From: DATBSL01 sp964561785
GTDB taxonomy: Bacteria > Acidobacteriota > Vicinamibacteria > Fen-336
DNA: 64,000 bases
Reading direction: 5' to 3'
Assembly (NCBI GenBank): GCA_964561785.1
Contig: CAZLRF010000026.1
Coordinates: forward strand, 1 to 64,000
The notes beneath the pieces were generated by a model. The model saw nothing but the letters and a program-made list of their open reading frames with translations, was not told where the DNA came from and searched no databases. Both the position numbers and the translations under genes were made by a program. Below, piece by piece: positions 8,211-16,231 of the stretch; within the stretch, counting starts at the first letter, position 1; every line of letters begins with the position of its first letter.

Positions 8211-8501
8211 ATGAGGGCCGTGGGCGTGAAGATCCTGAAGAACAAGCTGAGCGAGTACGTACGGCTCGCGCAGAGCGGCGAAACGGTGCTCGTGACCGAC
8301 CGCGACCGGGTCGTGGCCGAGCTGGGGCCGCCCCGCCCGGGTCGCGCCCCGCTTCTCGCCGACGCGCTTCTCGCCGAGGCCGTGCGCGAGGGATGGCTGA
8401 CCGCGCCCGTGATGGTGGCCGAAGGGCCTCCCCCGCGTCAGCCGGTCGCGACGTGGGACGAGCTGCGCCGCGATCTCGACTCGGACCGGGACGACCGGTG
8501 A
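8211..8501 (+). CDS. Phd-type antitoxin
   Basis: A 96-residue protein starting MRAVGVKILKNKLSEYVRLA, followed by SGETVLVTDRDRVVAELGPP. This is the Phd/YefM fold: a strand, a helix and two strands that form the DNA-binding dimer. The C-terminal half (LLADALLAEAVREGWLTAP and a proline-rich, acidic tail) should bind the toxin. No ribosome site precedes the ATG and a promoter ends six bases upstream, so a leaderless mRNA is likely. Its stop overlaps the toxin start as GTGA. Confidence 0.85.
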   Translation: MRAVGVKILKNKLSEYVRLAQSGETVLVTDRDRVVAELGPPRPGRAPLLADALLAEAVREGWLTAPVMVAEGPPPRQPVATWDELRRDLDSDRDDR

Positions 8502-8881
8502 TCTACCTCGACACGTCGGTGGCCCTCGCCCACCTGCTGGCGGAGGACCGCCACCCGCCCGACTCACTTTGGCAGCAGCCGCTCGTCGCCAGCCGGCTCC
8601 TCGAGTACGAGCTGTGGACACGGCTCCACGCGAGGGGCCTCGGCGCGTCTCACGGGGAGCTGGCGCGCCGGCTCCTGGAGAGGCTCGCGATCCTGGAGAT
8701 GCTGCCGAACGTCCTGGCGCGGGCGCTCGAGCCGTTCCCCGCCCCCGTCCGCACGCTCGACGCGCTCCATCTCGCGTCGATCGAGTTCCTGCGCGGACGG
8801 GGCCAGGCCGTCGAGCTCGCGAGCTACGACGATCGGCTGATCCACGCCGCCCGGGCGCTCGGCATCCGTATGGCGTTCTAG
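8498..8881 (+). CDS. PIN-domain toxin
   Basis: A 127-residue PIN protein beginning MIYLDTSVALAHLLAED. The Glu in SRLLEYELWTR, the Asp in TLDALHLASIEFL and the Asp in ELASYDDRLI complete the acidic site. It is the ribonuclease half of the pair whose antitoxin ends in the overlapping GTGA. Longer upstream starts would read through the antitoxin gene and are not needed. It converges with the phosphopantetheinyl transferase gene 15 bases away. Confidence 0.88.
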   Translation: MIYLDTSVALAHLLAEDRHPPDSLWQQPLVASRLLEYELWTRLHARGLGASHGELARRLLERLAILEMLPNVLARALEPFPAPVRTLDALHLASIEFLRGRGQAVELASYDDRLIHAARALGIRMAF

Positions 8882-8896
8882 CCCGACCGCTCGTCC

Positions 8897-9625
8897 TCAG
8901 CGCCGCCAGGACTCCTCGGGACGCGCGGTGGCGAGTCCGGGCGGCGAGGCGAGGGGTCGCGGCGGGTCGAACGGGGCGGTGGCGGCGAGGGTGAGGACGA
9001 AGGAGCCGAACCGCTGCCACCACCCCGGGAAGACCGGGCCCTCGACGGTCCGCACGCTCATCGGCGCCCAGCCGTCCACGAGCGCTCCCTCCGGGAACGA
9101 CACCTCGACGCTGCGCGTGTCCCGCCGCAGGCCCGTGCGCAGGACCTTGAGCGCCGACTCCTTGCCGCACCAGACGAGGTTCGCCGCGAGGTGGCGCCCG
9201 GCGCCGGCCGCCCCGACGAAGGCCTGCTCGGAGGGCGTGAGGTAGTCGGCCACGAACGCGTCGCTGCGCGGCTCGACGACCTCGAGGTCGCACCCGAGCG
9301 CGGTGCCCGGGGGCCCGACGAGGCAGACGGCCTGGTCGGCCCGGTCGGTCATGGTCAGGTAGGCCTCGGCGGGCCGGCCGTCGACGAGGGGCAAAGGCGC
9401 GCCGTCACGGGCCCGGTCGATCTCGATCGTCGCCAGAGATGCCGCCGACGCGTCGTGGCCGAGGTACAGCGCCAGAGCCTTCTTGGCCGTCCAGCGCCCC
9501 AGCCGGAACTCGGTCCGCCGCTTCGGGAAGCGCATTCGAGCGACCCACGCCGCCTCGCGCGGGCTCAGCCAGCCGTCGTCGGCCGGCGCGTCGGCCATCC
9601 CCTGCGACAGCCAGGCGAGGCTCAC
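8897..9625 (-). CDS. 4'-phosphopantetheinyl transferase, Sfp type
   Basis: A 242-residue enzyme that moves the phosphopantetheine arm of CoA onto a serine of carrier proteins. The two family motifs are present: GCDLEVVEPR (Mg site; Cys replaces the usual Val or Ile) and NLVWCGKESALK (W..KES). The N-terminal half shows FPKRRTEFRLGRWTAKKAL, typical of Sfp-type rather than AcpS. The GTG start at 9625 is chosen because it overlaps the AbgT stop as GTGA; an ATG at 9598 is the alternative. No polyketide, peptide or fatty-acid synthase lies in the window, so its carrier protein is elsewhere. Confidence 0.83.
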   Translation of the reverse strand: MSLAWLSQGMADAPADDGWLSPREAAWVARMRFPKRRTEFRLGRWTAKKALALYLGHDASAASLATIEIDRARDGAPLPLVDGRPAEAYLTMTDRADQAVCLVGPPGTALGCDLEVVEPRSDAFVADYLTPSEQAFVGAAGAGRHLAANLVWCGKESALKVLRTGLRRDTRSVEVSFPEGALVDGWAPMSVRTVEGPVFPGWWQRFGSFVLTLAATAPFDPPRPLASPPGLATARPEESWRR

Positions 9626-11157
9626 GGCAGCCGGATCGGCGCCCCGGGCCCGAGCGGAAGGCCCAGCCCCACCCAGGCCAGCAGAAAGAGCGTCCACGCG
9701 GCGAGGAACGCGATCGAGTACGGGAGCATGAGGGCGATCATCGTCCCGATGCCGGCGTCCTTTCGATAGCGCTGCGCGAGGGCGATGATCAGCGGGAAGT
9801 AGGAGAGCATCGGCGTGACGAGGTTGGTGGCCGAGTCCGCCACCCGGAACGCGGCCTGGGTCAGCTCCGGCGAGTAGCCGAGCAGCATGAACATCGGCAC
9901 GAACACGGGCGCCATCAGCGCCCACTTGGCCGAGGCGCTCGCGATCACCAGGTTGACGGCGCCGCTGACGAGCACGAAGGCGACGAGCAGGGGCCAGCCG
10001 GTGAGGCCGATCGCCTGAAGGCCGAGCGCCCCCTCGATCGCGGTGATGAGCCCGAGGTGGGTCCAGGAGAAGTACGCGATGAACTGCGCGGCGAAGAAGA
10101 CGAGGACGAGGTAGGAGCCCATGCCCGACAGCGCCTTCGCCATCATGCGCGTCACGTCCCTGTCCGAGCGGACCGTCCCCACCGCGACGCCGTAGACGAT
10201 CGCCGGGACCCAGAAGAGCACCACGATGATCGGGACGATCCCGGAGAGGAAAGGCGAGGTCAGGAAGCCGCCCGTCTTCGGGTCGCGCAGGACGGCTCCC
10301 GCGGGGACGACCGACCACGCGAGGGCGAGGAGGAGCGCCGCGGTGGCGAGGGCGGCGAGCAAGAGGCCCCGCTTCTCGCGGGGCTCGAGGGGCGTCATGC
10401 CGTCCTCGCCGTCGCCTCCCTCGTAGCGGCCGAGGCGGGGCTCGACCACGCGGTCGGTGATCCACGTGCCGACCGCGGTCAGGAGGAACGTCGAGGCGAA
10501 CATGAAGTAGTAGTTCGCGAGCGGCGTCACGCGGTAGACCTCGTCCACGATGTGCGCGGCGGGCTCGGTGATCGAGGCGAGGAGAACGTCGGTCGAGCCC
10601 ACCAGGAGGTTCGCGCTGAAGCCGCCGGAGACCCCGGCAAAGGCGGCGGCGATGCCGGCGAGGGGGTGGCGGCCGAAGGCGCGGAACACGAGCGCGGCGA
10701 GGGGAATGAAGACGACGTAGCCGGCGTCGGAGGCGACGTTCGACAGGATGCCGGTGAAGATGACGGCGGCGGTCACGGCGCGGCGGGGGGCGGCGAGGGC
10801 CACGGCGCGCAGCCCGGCGGCGAGGAGGCCGCTGCCCTCGGCGACGCCCACGCCGAGGAGGGTCACGAGGACCATGCCGAGCGGGGCGAAGCCGGTGAAG
10901 TTCGAGACCGCCGACGTGAGCATCCGGCGCAGGCCGTCTCCGTTCAGGAGGCTCACCGCGCTCACCCGCTCCCCGGTCGACGGGTGCTCGACCGACCAGC
11001 CGGTCGAGGCCACGGCCGCCGAGAGCAGGACGACCGCGGCGCAGAGGATCACGAACAGGGTGGCCGGCTCGGGCAGGCGGTTCCCCGCCCACTCGATCGT
11101 GTCGAGGAAACGCTCGAGGCGGGGCTTCTTCGGTGCTTTGGGCTCGGCGGAGACCAT
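9622..11157 (-). CDS. AbgT-family transporter
   Basis: A 511-residue integral membrane protein with about a dozen helices and re-entrant segments. VLVTLLGVGVAEGSGLL, NVASDAGYVVFIPLAAL, GFSANLLVGSTDVLLASIT and DSATNLVTPMLSYFPLII are hallmark stretches of the p-aminobenzoyl-glutamate transporter family. Members import the folate breakdown product p-aminobenzoyl-glutamate or export sulfonamide-like drugs by proton antiport; direction cannot be told from sequence. The length is normal. Translation is coupled to the downstream phosphopantetheinyl transferase. It shares a 23-bp divergent intergenic region with the UbiA gene and has no ribosome site. Confidence 0.9.
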   Translation of the reverse strand: MVSAEPKAPKKPRLERFLDTIEWAGNRLPEPATLFVILCAAVVLLSAAVASTGWSVEHPSTGERVSAVSLLNGDGLRRMLTSAVSNFTGFAPLGMVLVTLLGVGVAEGSGLLAAGLRAVALAAPRRAVTAAVIFTGILSNVASDAGYVVFIPLAALVFRAFGRHPLAGIAAAFAGVSGGFSANLLVGSTDVLLASITEPAAHIVDEVYRVTPLANYYFMFASTFLLTAVGTWITDRVVEPRLGRYEGGDGEDGMTPLEPREKRGLLLAALATAALLLALAWSVVPAGAVLRDPKTGGFLTSPFLSGIVPIIVVLFWVPAIVYGVAVGTVRSDRDVTRMMAKALSGMGSYLVLVFFAAQFIAYFSWTHLGLITAIEGALGLQAIGLTGWPLLVAFVLVSGAVNLVIASASAKWALMAPVFVPMFMLLGYSPELTQAAFRVADSATNLVTPMLSYFPLIIALAQRYRKDAGIGTMIALMLPYSIAFLAAWTLFLLAWVGLGLPLGPGAPIRLP

Positions 11158-11163
11158 CCGCTG

Positions 11164-11173
11164 ATTCTAGAAT
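11164..11173. promoter_or_regulatory. Palindromic, bidirectional -10 element
   Basis: ATTCTAGAAT is a perfect palindrome and gives TAGAAT on both strands. On the plus strand 7 bases separate it from the UbiA ATG; on the minus strand 6 bases separate it from the AbgT ATG. The whole intergenic region is 23 bp, so both mRNAs would be leaderless and the two promoters physically share their -10 box. Confidence 0.55.
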
Positions 11174-11180
11174 AGGGGCC

Positions 11181-12077
11181 ATGAACGGCCTCTCTCCCTG
11201 GCTCGGGGTGGCCCGGGCCCCCTTCCTCCTCCTCCCGGTCACGCTCGTCGCCGCCGGGTCGGCGGCCGCGGCGTGGGAGGGCGCCTTCGCGTGGACACCC
11301 GCCTTTCTCGCCCTGGTCGGCCTCCTCCTCCTCCACGCGGCGGTCAACGCCCTCAACGAGGCGAGCGACATGGCGAGCGGCATCGACCTGCGCACGGTGC
11401 GCACGCCGTTCTCCGGCGGCAGCGGGACGCTTCCCGCGGGCAAGCTGACCGTCGGGGCGACGAGGGCGTTCGCCTACACCTGCGCCGTCCTCGGCGGGCT
11501 CATCGGGGGCTGGTTCGCGCTCGAGCTCGGCCCGTCGTTCGCCCTGCTGATGGCCGCGGGCGCCGTCAGCGTCCTCTTCTACACGGACGTCTTCGCACGG
11601 CTGGGCCTCGGGGAGCTCATGGCCGGCCTCGGCCTCGGCGCCCTGCCGGTCTGGGGTGCGGCCTGGGTGCAGGGGCGCGAGCCGGGCGCCGCCGCCCTGT
11701 GGGCGGGCGTCCCCGCCTTCTTCATGACCTTCGACCTGCTGCTGCTGAACGAGTTCCCCGACGAGGAGGCCGACCGCGCCGGGGGCCGAAAGAACGTCGT
11801 CCTCCTGCTCGGGCGCAAGGGCGCCGCGCTCGTCTACGCCGTGGCGGCGGTGCTCACCCCCCTCGCCATCGTCGCCGCCGTGGCCCTGCGGGCGCTCCCC
11901 CCGGCCGCGATCGCCGCCGTGCTCCCGTCCGTCTTCCTCGCGAAGCCCCTCGCCTGGGCCCTCTCCGACCCGCGCGAGCCCGTGCCGATCCCGGCCCTCG
12001 GCGCGAACGTCGCCTGGAACCTCTCGACCAACACCGTCCTCGCCCTCGCGCTCGCCGTGGCCGCGGCCGTGCGGTAG
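11181..12077 (+). CDS. UbiA-family prenyltransferase
   Basis: A 298-residue membrane protein with about eight helices. The first metal-binding motif is NALNEASDMASGID (N(E)xxDxxxD) around residue 53, and the second is NEFPDEEADRAGGRKN around residue 190. Both bind Mg-diphosphate of the prenyl donor. Family members attach prenyl chains to aromatic rings in quinone, heme or lipid synthesis. The sequence GGSGTLPAGKL with the second motif resembles the MenA/1,4-dihydroxy-2-naphthoate branch, but the acceptor is not certain. It is divergent from the AbgT gene through a shared palindromic promoter. Confidence 0.85.
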   Translation: MNGLSPWLGVARAPFLLLPVTLVAAGSAAAAWEGAFAWTPAFLALVGLLLLHAAVNALNEASDMASGIDLRTVRTPFSGGSGTLPAGKLTVGATRAFAYTCAVLGGLIGGWFALELGPSFALLMAAGAVSVLFYTDVFARLGLGELMAGLGLGALPVWGAAWVQGREPGAAALWAGVPAFFMTFDLLLLNEFPDEEADRAGGRKNVVLLLGRKGAALVYAVAAVLTPLAIVAAVALRALPPAAIAAVLPSVFLAKPLAWALSDPREPVPIPALGANVAWNLSTNTVLALALAVAAAVR

Positions 12078-12102
12078 GGCCGCCTCCCGAAAGGAGCCCG
12101 CC

Positions 12103-12768
12103 TTGAAGCTGCCCTCCCTCCTCCTCCCCGCCCTCGCCGCGCCCGCCCTTCTCCTCGCCGCGCCCCCCGCCGGGTTCGCGCCGATCTTCAACGGCAAGGA
12201 CCTCTCCGGCTGGCACGTCAGCCAGACGAACCACCACGGCAACAGCACGGGGTGGACCGTGAAGGACGGCGTGCTGCTCGGCACGCAGGACCGCCCCGGC
12301 AACGGCGGCATCCTGCTCACCGACCGGACGTACCGCGACTTCGAGGTGTCGCTCGAGATCAACCCCGACTGGGGCTGCGACGGGGGGCTGTTCCTGCGCA
12401 GCAACGAGAAGGGCCAGGCCTACCAGGTGATGATCGACTACCTCGAGGGCGGCAGCGTGGGGGGCCTCTACGGCGAGGGGATCGGCGGCAAGGCCTTCGC
12501 GGTGAACGAGGGCTGGGCCAAGCACTGGAAGAAGGGCGAGTGGAACGCGCTGCGCGCCCGGATCGAGGGCGACGTCCCGCGCATCCGCGTGTGGCTCAAC
12601 GACGTGCCGCTGGTCGACTTCCAGGACACGCAGAACCACGCCGCGGGAGGCGCCACCGAGGGGATGATCGCCCTCCAGCTGCACTTCTCGGACGAGAAGA
12701 CGCCGCGCTGGAAGGAGGGCGGCTTCCACCGCTACCGCAACGTGGCGGTCCAGGAGCTGCCCCGCTGA
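12103..12768 (+). CDS. Exported DUF1080 protein (3-keto-disaccharide hydrolase family)
   Basis: A 221-residue protein with a signal peptide (about residues 1-22, ending LLLAAPPAG). The mature domain starts FAPIFNGKDLSGWHV, the DUF1080 signature, and continues as a concanavalin-like jelly roll (YRDFEVSLEI, GLFLRSNEKGQAYQVMIDYL, WNALRARIEGD). The family cleaves glycosides whose sugar has been oxidised to the 3-keto form. The TTG start is supported by AAGGAG 6 bases upstream. The next gene begins 11 bases after its stop. A second, distinct DUF1080 gene lies at 23328-24056. Confidence 0.85.
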   Translation: MKLPSLLLPALAAPALLLAAPPAGFAPIFNGKDLSGWHVSQTNHHGNSTGWTVKDGVLLGTQDRPGNGGILLTDRTYRDFEVSLEINPDWGCDGGLFLRSNEKGQAYQVMIDYLEGGSVGGLYGEGIGGKAFAVNEGWAKHWKKGEWNALRARIEGDVPRIRVWLNDVPLVDFQDTQNHAAGGATEGMIALQLHFSDEKTPRWKEGGFHRYRNVAVQELPR

Positions 12769-12779
12769 GCCCCCTCCCG

Positions 12780-13526
12780 ATGCGCCTTCGGATCGTCGCC
12801 TGCGAGATCTTCTACCGCGAGCTGTGCCACCTCGCCGCCCGCTCCCCCCGCAAGGTGGACGTGGAGTTCCTCCCGAAGGGGCTCCACGACCAGGGCGGCA
12901 AGGCGATGCGCGAGCGCCTGCAGGCGGCGGTCGACGCCACCGATCCCTCGAAGCACGACGCGGTGGCCCTCGCCTACGGGCTGTGCAACAACGGCCTCGT
13001 CGGCCTCGAGGCCCGCGAGCTGCCGCTCGTGCTCCTGCGGGCCCACGACTGCATCACGGCGTTCCTGGGGAGCCGCGAGCGGTACGCGAAGCTGTTCCGC
13101 GAGAAGCCGGGGACCTACTTCGAGACGACCGGCTGGCTGGAGCGGGGCGCGGACGGGGGGCCGTACGGCCTGCCCACCCAGACGGGCGGGCTCGGCTACG
13201 ACCTCGTGGTCCTGATCGAGAAGTACGGGGAGGACAACGCCCGCTACATCCTCGAGACGATGACCCACCACTACCGCCGTCTCGCCTTCATCCGCATGGG
13301 CATCGAGCCCGACGGCTCCTTCGAGGCGCGCACGCGGGCCCTCGCCGCCGAGCGGGGGTGGGAGTTCGAGGCGCTCGAGGGCGACATGTCGCTCCTCCGG
13401 CGCCTCGTGGACGGCCCCTGGGAGGGCGGGGACTTCCTCGTCCTCCAGCCGGGTGAGCGCGCGGCCACGACCCTCGGGCCCGAGGTGATCGTCAGCGAGG
13501 GCGCAGGAGGCGCGGACCGCCGCTGA
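12780..13526 (+). CDS. DUF1638 family protein
   Basis: A 248-residue soluble protein starting MRLRIVACEIFYRELCHLAA. DAVALAYGLCNNGLVGLEAR, LVLLRAHDCITAFLGSRERY and YFETTGWLERG are typical of DUF1638. Conserved Cys residues (ACEIF, GLCNNG, AHDCI) suggest metal or corrinoid-related chemistry, but no activity is proven. DUF1638 genes often occur beside corrinoid methyltransferases in other genomes; none is adjacent here, although a RACo-like activator lies at 57584. Its last 35 bases overlap a convergent oxidoreductase fragment, and the last 65 bases are duplicated at 14085-14149. Confidence 0.8.
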   Translation: MRLRIVACEIFYRELCHLAARSPRKVDVEFLPKGLHDQGGKAMRERLQAAVDATDPSKHDAVALAYGLCNNGLVGLEARELPLVLLRAHDCITAFLGSRERYAKLFREKPGTYFETTGWLERGADGGPYGLPTQTGGLGYDLVVLIEKYGEDNARYILETMTHHYRRLAFIRMGIEPDGSFEARTRALAAERGWEFEALEGDMSLLRRLVDGPWEGGDFLVLQPGERAATTLGPEVIVSEGAGGADRR

Positions 13527-13527
13527 G
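13463..13527. repeat. Direct repeat copy A (3' end of DUF1638 gene)
   Basis: These 65 bases recur at 14085-14149 with 63 identical positions, in the same orientation and 622 bases apart. In this copy they encode the C-termini of both the DUF1638 protein (plus strand) and the MDR fragment (minus strand). Confidence 0.9.
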
Positions 13528-13944
13528 GCGGTCGAGCAGAGCGAGGGCGCGGTCGCGGGCGGTCGCGGACGAGGTGACGTAGACGCCGCCGAAGCCGAGA
13601 GAACGCCGGGCCCGGGCGTAGCCGATCCGGCCCGCGGGGTCGACGATGACCGCCCAGGCCCCCGGGTACCAGGTGGGGTCGGTCCGCGCGGCGTCGAAGA
13701 CGAACTCGGCCCCGGCCTCGCGGGCGCGATCGAACTGGTCGGGGGGGCACAAGGCGCTCACCCGGGCCCCTCGCGAGCGGGCAAGGCGCAGGGCGCCCCA
13801 GCCCTCGTCCCCGGACGAGGCGACGACGAGGACCGACCGGCGGAAGAGGGACGGAAGGCGCCCGAGCGCCGCGACCGTCAGCGCGGCGAAGGAGGCCTCC
13901 CGGGGCCAGGGGAACGCCCACGAGAAGAAGGTCGAGCCCATCAC
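13492..13944 (-). pseudogene. MDR-type oxidoreductase fragment
   Basis: The 150-residue frame shows SVLVVASSGDEGWGALRLA (nucleotide-binding loop), SRGARVSAL, REAGAEFVFDAART, WAVIVDPAGRIGY and GFGGVYVTSS. This is the Rossmann half of a medium-chain (quinone-oxidoreductase-like) dehydrogenase. The first 100 or more residues, which carry the catalytic half, are missing; full proteins have about 320-340. It probably is a truncated relic, although an ATG with AAGAAGG upstream could still allow expression. Its 3' end overlaps the DUF1638 gene and lies in the duplicated 65 bp. Confidence 0.55.
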
Positions 13945-13987
13945 CGACCTTCTTGGACCGGCACGGGGGCCCGGAGGTTGGCTCGCC

Positions 13988-14062
13988 GCTACAGGTACGC
14001 GCCTCCTGGTGGGCCACGTCGTACCGCAGCAGCGTCCAGCGCTCGGAGAGGATGTCCCAGGC
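13988..14062 (-). pseudogene. Stub of the esterase gene's 3' end
   Basis: GCTACAGGT at 13988 and the stretch CCACGTCGTACCGCAG match the 3' end of the intact esterase gene (from 14149), with point changes and about 45 bases missing inside. It is the remains of an earlier esterase copy left by a local duplication. Confidence 0.7.
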
Positions 14063-14084
14063 GTCGCCTGTTGACGCGACCGCC

Positions 14085-14149
14085 GGCCACGACCCTCGGC
14101 CCCGTGGTGATCGTCAGCGAGGGCGCAGGAGGCGCGGACCGCCGCTGAG
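14085..14149. repeat. Direct repeat copy B, adjacent to the esterase gene
   Basis: Second copy of the 65-base repeat at 13463-13527, two mismatches. Here nothing upstream continues the DUF1638 gene, and the MDR body that follows copy A is absent; the intact esterase gene follows directly. Confidence 0.9.
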
Positions 14150-15172
14150 CTACAGGTGCGCCCGGAGGAAGGCGAGAGCGGCCTGCCGGCCCTCGGGCGT
14201 CTCCTGGTGGCCCACGTCGTACCGCAGGAGCTTCCAGCGCTCGGGGTGGCCCGCCTCGGCGTACGCCGCGGCGAGCTCGCGGTCGATGACGTCGAGGCCG
14301 GCGAGGGGCGTCAGCGCGTCCTTCGTCCCCGCGATGCCGAGGTGGGCGCGGGGCGCCACGAGGGCGTTGACGTCCGACGCGGTGAACTCCTTGAGGAGCC
14401 CCGGCACGTAGTAGTAGATCCCGTGGCGCGAGAGGCCCCCGTCGGCGAGGAGGGCGTGGTAGTCGGTGAGGCAGCAGATGTCGACGGTGACCTTGACCCG
14501 CTCGTCGAGGGCGGCCAGCCACTGCGCCATCGTGCTGCCCATCGACATGCCGAGCGTCGCCACCCTCGAGGCGTCCACGTCAAGGCGCACCGCCAGCCAG
14601 TCGAGAGCCCGGATCGAGTCGTAGACCATCATGCCCCACAGCACCCGGCCCTGCCAGAGCATCGCCTTGAAGGTGTCGAGCTCCGTGGCCGTGCTGCGCT
14701 CGCCGAAGCACCAGTGGTCGATCGCCAGGACCACGTAGCCCTCCGAGACCAGGGCCTTCGCGTAGGGGACCGGGTGCAGGTAGGAGCGACCGTCGACGAG
14801 CTCCCTCTTGCCGACGTCGTAGCCCCCGCCGTGGGAGTGGTTGAAGACGACGGCGGGGGCGGGCCGGGACAGGGTCTTCGGGCGGGCGAGGAAGGCGGGC
14901 ACGGGCTCGAGGCCGTTGAGGTCGAGCACCCACGACTCGAGGACGTAGCCGTCCCTCTCCTCCTCGCCGCGCTTCGAGGAGCCGATCGGCCCCTGCCGGT
15001 CGGGCAGGTCGCCGAGGAGCTCGTACAGCCGGGCGCGCCGGGCCTTCGGGTCGCGGTGGGTCCGGCCGGGCGTGGACGGGATCGGCAGCTCGGCCGCGGC
15101 CGGGACCGCGAGGGCCGCGCCGAGGCCCGCCCCCGACGCCTTCAGGAAGTCCCTCCGGACGATCTCGCGCAT
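14150..15172 (-). CDS. Tat-exported alpha/beta hydrolase (esterase)
   Basis: A 340-residue protein with a twin-arginine signal (MREIVRRDFLKASGAGLGAA, cleavage near PAAAELP). The hydrolase fold has the oxyanion stretch VVFNHSHGGGYDVGKREL, the nucleophile elbow GMSMGST and the catalytic His in DVGHQETPEGRQ. The acid is probably the Asp in AGTKDALTP. It resembles large esterases of the dienelactone/acetyl-xylan-esterase-like group that remove acyl groups from polysaccharides; the substrate is not certain. The hemolysin-III gene ends 22 bases upstream, so the two likely share a transcript. Confidence 0.8.
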   Translation of the reverse strand: MREIVRRDFLKASGAGLGAALAVPAAAELPIPSTPGRTHRDPKARRARLYELLGDLPDRQGPIGSSKRGEEERDGYVLESWVLDLNGLEPVPAFLARPKTLSRPAPAVVFNHSHGGGYDVGKRELVDGRSYLHPVPYAKALVSEGYVVLAIDHWCFGERSTATELDTFKAMLWQGRVLWGMMVYDSIRALDWLAVRLDVDASRVATLGMSMGSTMAQWLAALDERVKVTVDICCLTDYHALLADGGLSRHGIYYYVPGLLKEFTASDVNALVAPRAHLGIAGTKDALTPLAGLDVIDRELAAAYAEAGHPERWKLLRYDVGHQETPEGRQAALAFLRAHL

Positions 15173-15194
15173 GGTGTCCTCCTCGAGTGCGGCC

Positions 15195-15833
15195 TCAGGC
15201 CAGGGCGACGTAGCGCAGGACGGCGGCGTAGTGGAAGGCGCTGCCCGCCAGCACGAACCCGTGCCAGATTGCGTGGCCGTAGGGCAGGCTCCGCCACAGG
15301 TAGAAGACGACGCCGGCGGAGTAGGCGAGGCCGCCGGCGACGAGAAGCGCGATTCCGCCGGGGGGCACTGCGGCGACGAGCGGCCGCAGCGCCACCACCA
15401 CGCACCAGCCCATCGCCAGGTAGAGCGAAACGAACAGAGCGGTGGGCCGTCGCCGCAGCGCGAGGCGCTGCGCGATCCCGGCCACCGCGAGCGACCAGAC
15501 GACCGCGAAGAGCGACCAGCCCCAGGGGCCCCGCAGGCTCACCAGGGTGAAGGGCGTGTAGGTGCCGGCGATGAGCAGGAAGATCGCCGAGTGGTCGAGC
15601 GCCCGCAGCGCGGTCCGGGCCCGCTCGTGCACGTGCCCGAGCGCGTGGTAGAGCGTCGACGCCGTGTAGAGGACGACGAGCGCCGCCCCGAACACGACGC
15701 AGCCCACGAGGACGGCCGCCGGGCCCCGCCGGCTCGCGACGAGCGCGAGCACGGCGAGGCCGACGGCGGACAGGACGGCGCCCACGCCGTGGGTGAGGAC
15801 GTTGGCGAGCTCTTCCCCGCGGCGGGCGCTCAC
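15195..15833 (-). CDS. Hemolysin III / YqfA family membrane protein
   Basis: A 212-residue protein with seven membrane helices, the usual length. Family motifs are THGVGAVLS near the start, STLYHALGH (zinc-site His), LDHSAIFLLIAGTYTPF and YGHAIWHGFVLAGSAFHY near the end with the paired metal-binding histidines. These PAQR-like proteins are putative hydrolases or channels; physiological role is unclear. The GTG start at 15833 gives MSARRGEELANVLTHG, matching the family N-terminus. A truncated copy of its 5' end, with a 63-base deletion, lies at 23234-23323. Confidence 0.85.
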   Translation of the reverse strand: MSARRGEELANVLTHGVGAVLSAVGLAVLALVASRRGPAAVLVGCVVFGAALVVLYTASTLYHALGHVHERARTALRALDHSAIFLLIAGTYTPFTLVSLRGPWGWSLFAVVWSLAVAGIAQRLALRRRPTALFVSLYLAMGWCVVVALRPLVAAVPPGGIALLVAGGLAYSAGVVFYLWRSLPYGHAIWHGFVLAGSAFHYAAVLRYVALA

Positions 15834-15838
15834 GGGCT

Positions 15839-16141
15839 CAGGGCAGCGGACGCAGCCTGATGTCGCGGAACCAGAAGGCGCTGCCGTGGTCCTGCAGGGC
15901 GCATGTCGGAGCCGTAGCTGCCCTCGGTCCCCTCCGTCTTGAGCGCGCAGTCGTCGATCGACCACGCGGGAACCGCCTTTCCGTTGTAGCCGTGCCAGCC
16001 CTTCATCGTCTTGCCGTCGAAGAGCAGCTCCCAGCCCGCCGCCTTCTCGGCCGGGGTGAGCACGTTCACGCCGTCGCACGGCCCCGCCCACGAGGCGGCG
16101 GCGGCCACGCTCGCCAGCGCCGTAGGGCTCGTTCTCTTCAT
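15839..16141 (-). pseudogene. Broken DUF1080 gene (copy 1 of a duplicated locus)
   Basis: The first 80 codons are nearly identical to the intact gene at 23328-24056, including the signal peptide and GWELLFDGKTMKGWHGYNG. Then 425 bases of the intact gene are missing at 15900/15901. Because 425 is not a multiple of three, the C-terminal segment is read out of frame (QRLLVPRHQAASAALSP). The 3' end still matches the intact gene up to its stop. It is a clear pseudogene by internal deletion. Confidence 0.9.
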
Positions 16142-16231
16142 GCTGTTCCCTTCGCGATCCCATTCTCCCCCAACCGGGGGTCCCGCGCTCCGTTGCCGGA
16201 CCCGGCTCCTGCGGTCGGGTGCGCCCGCGAT

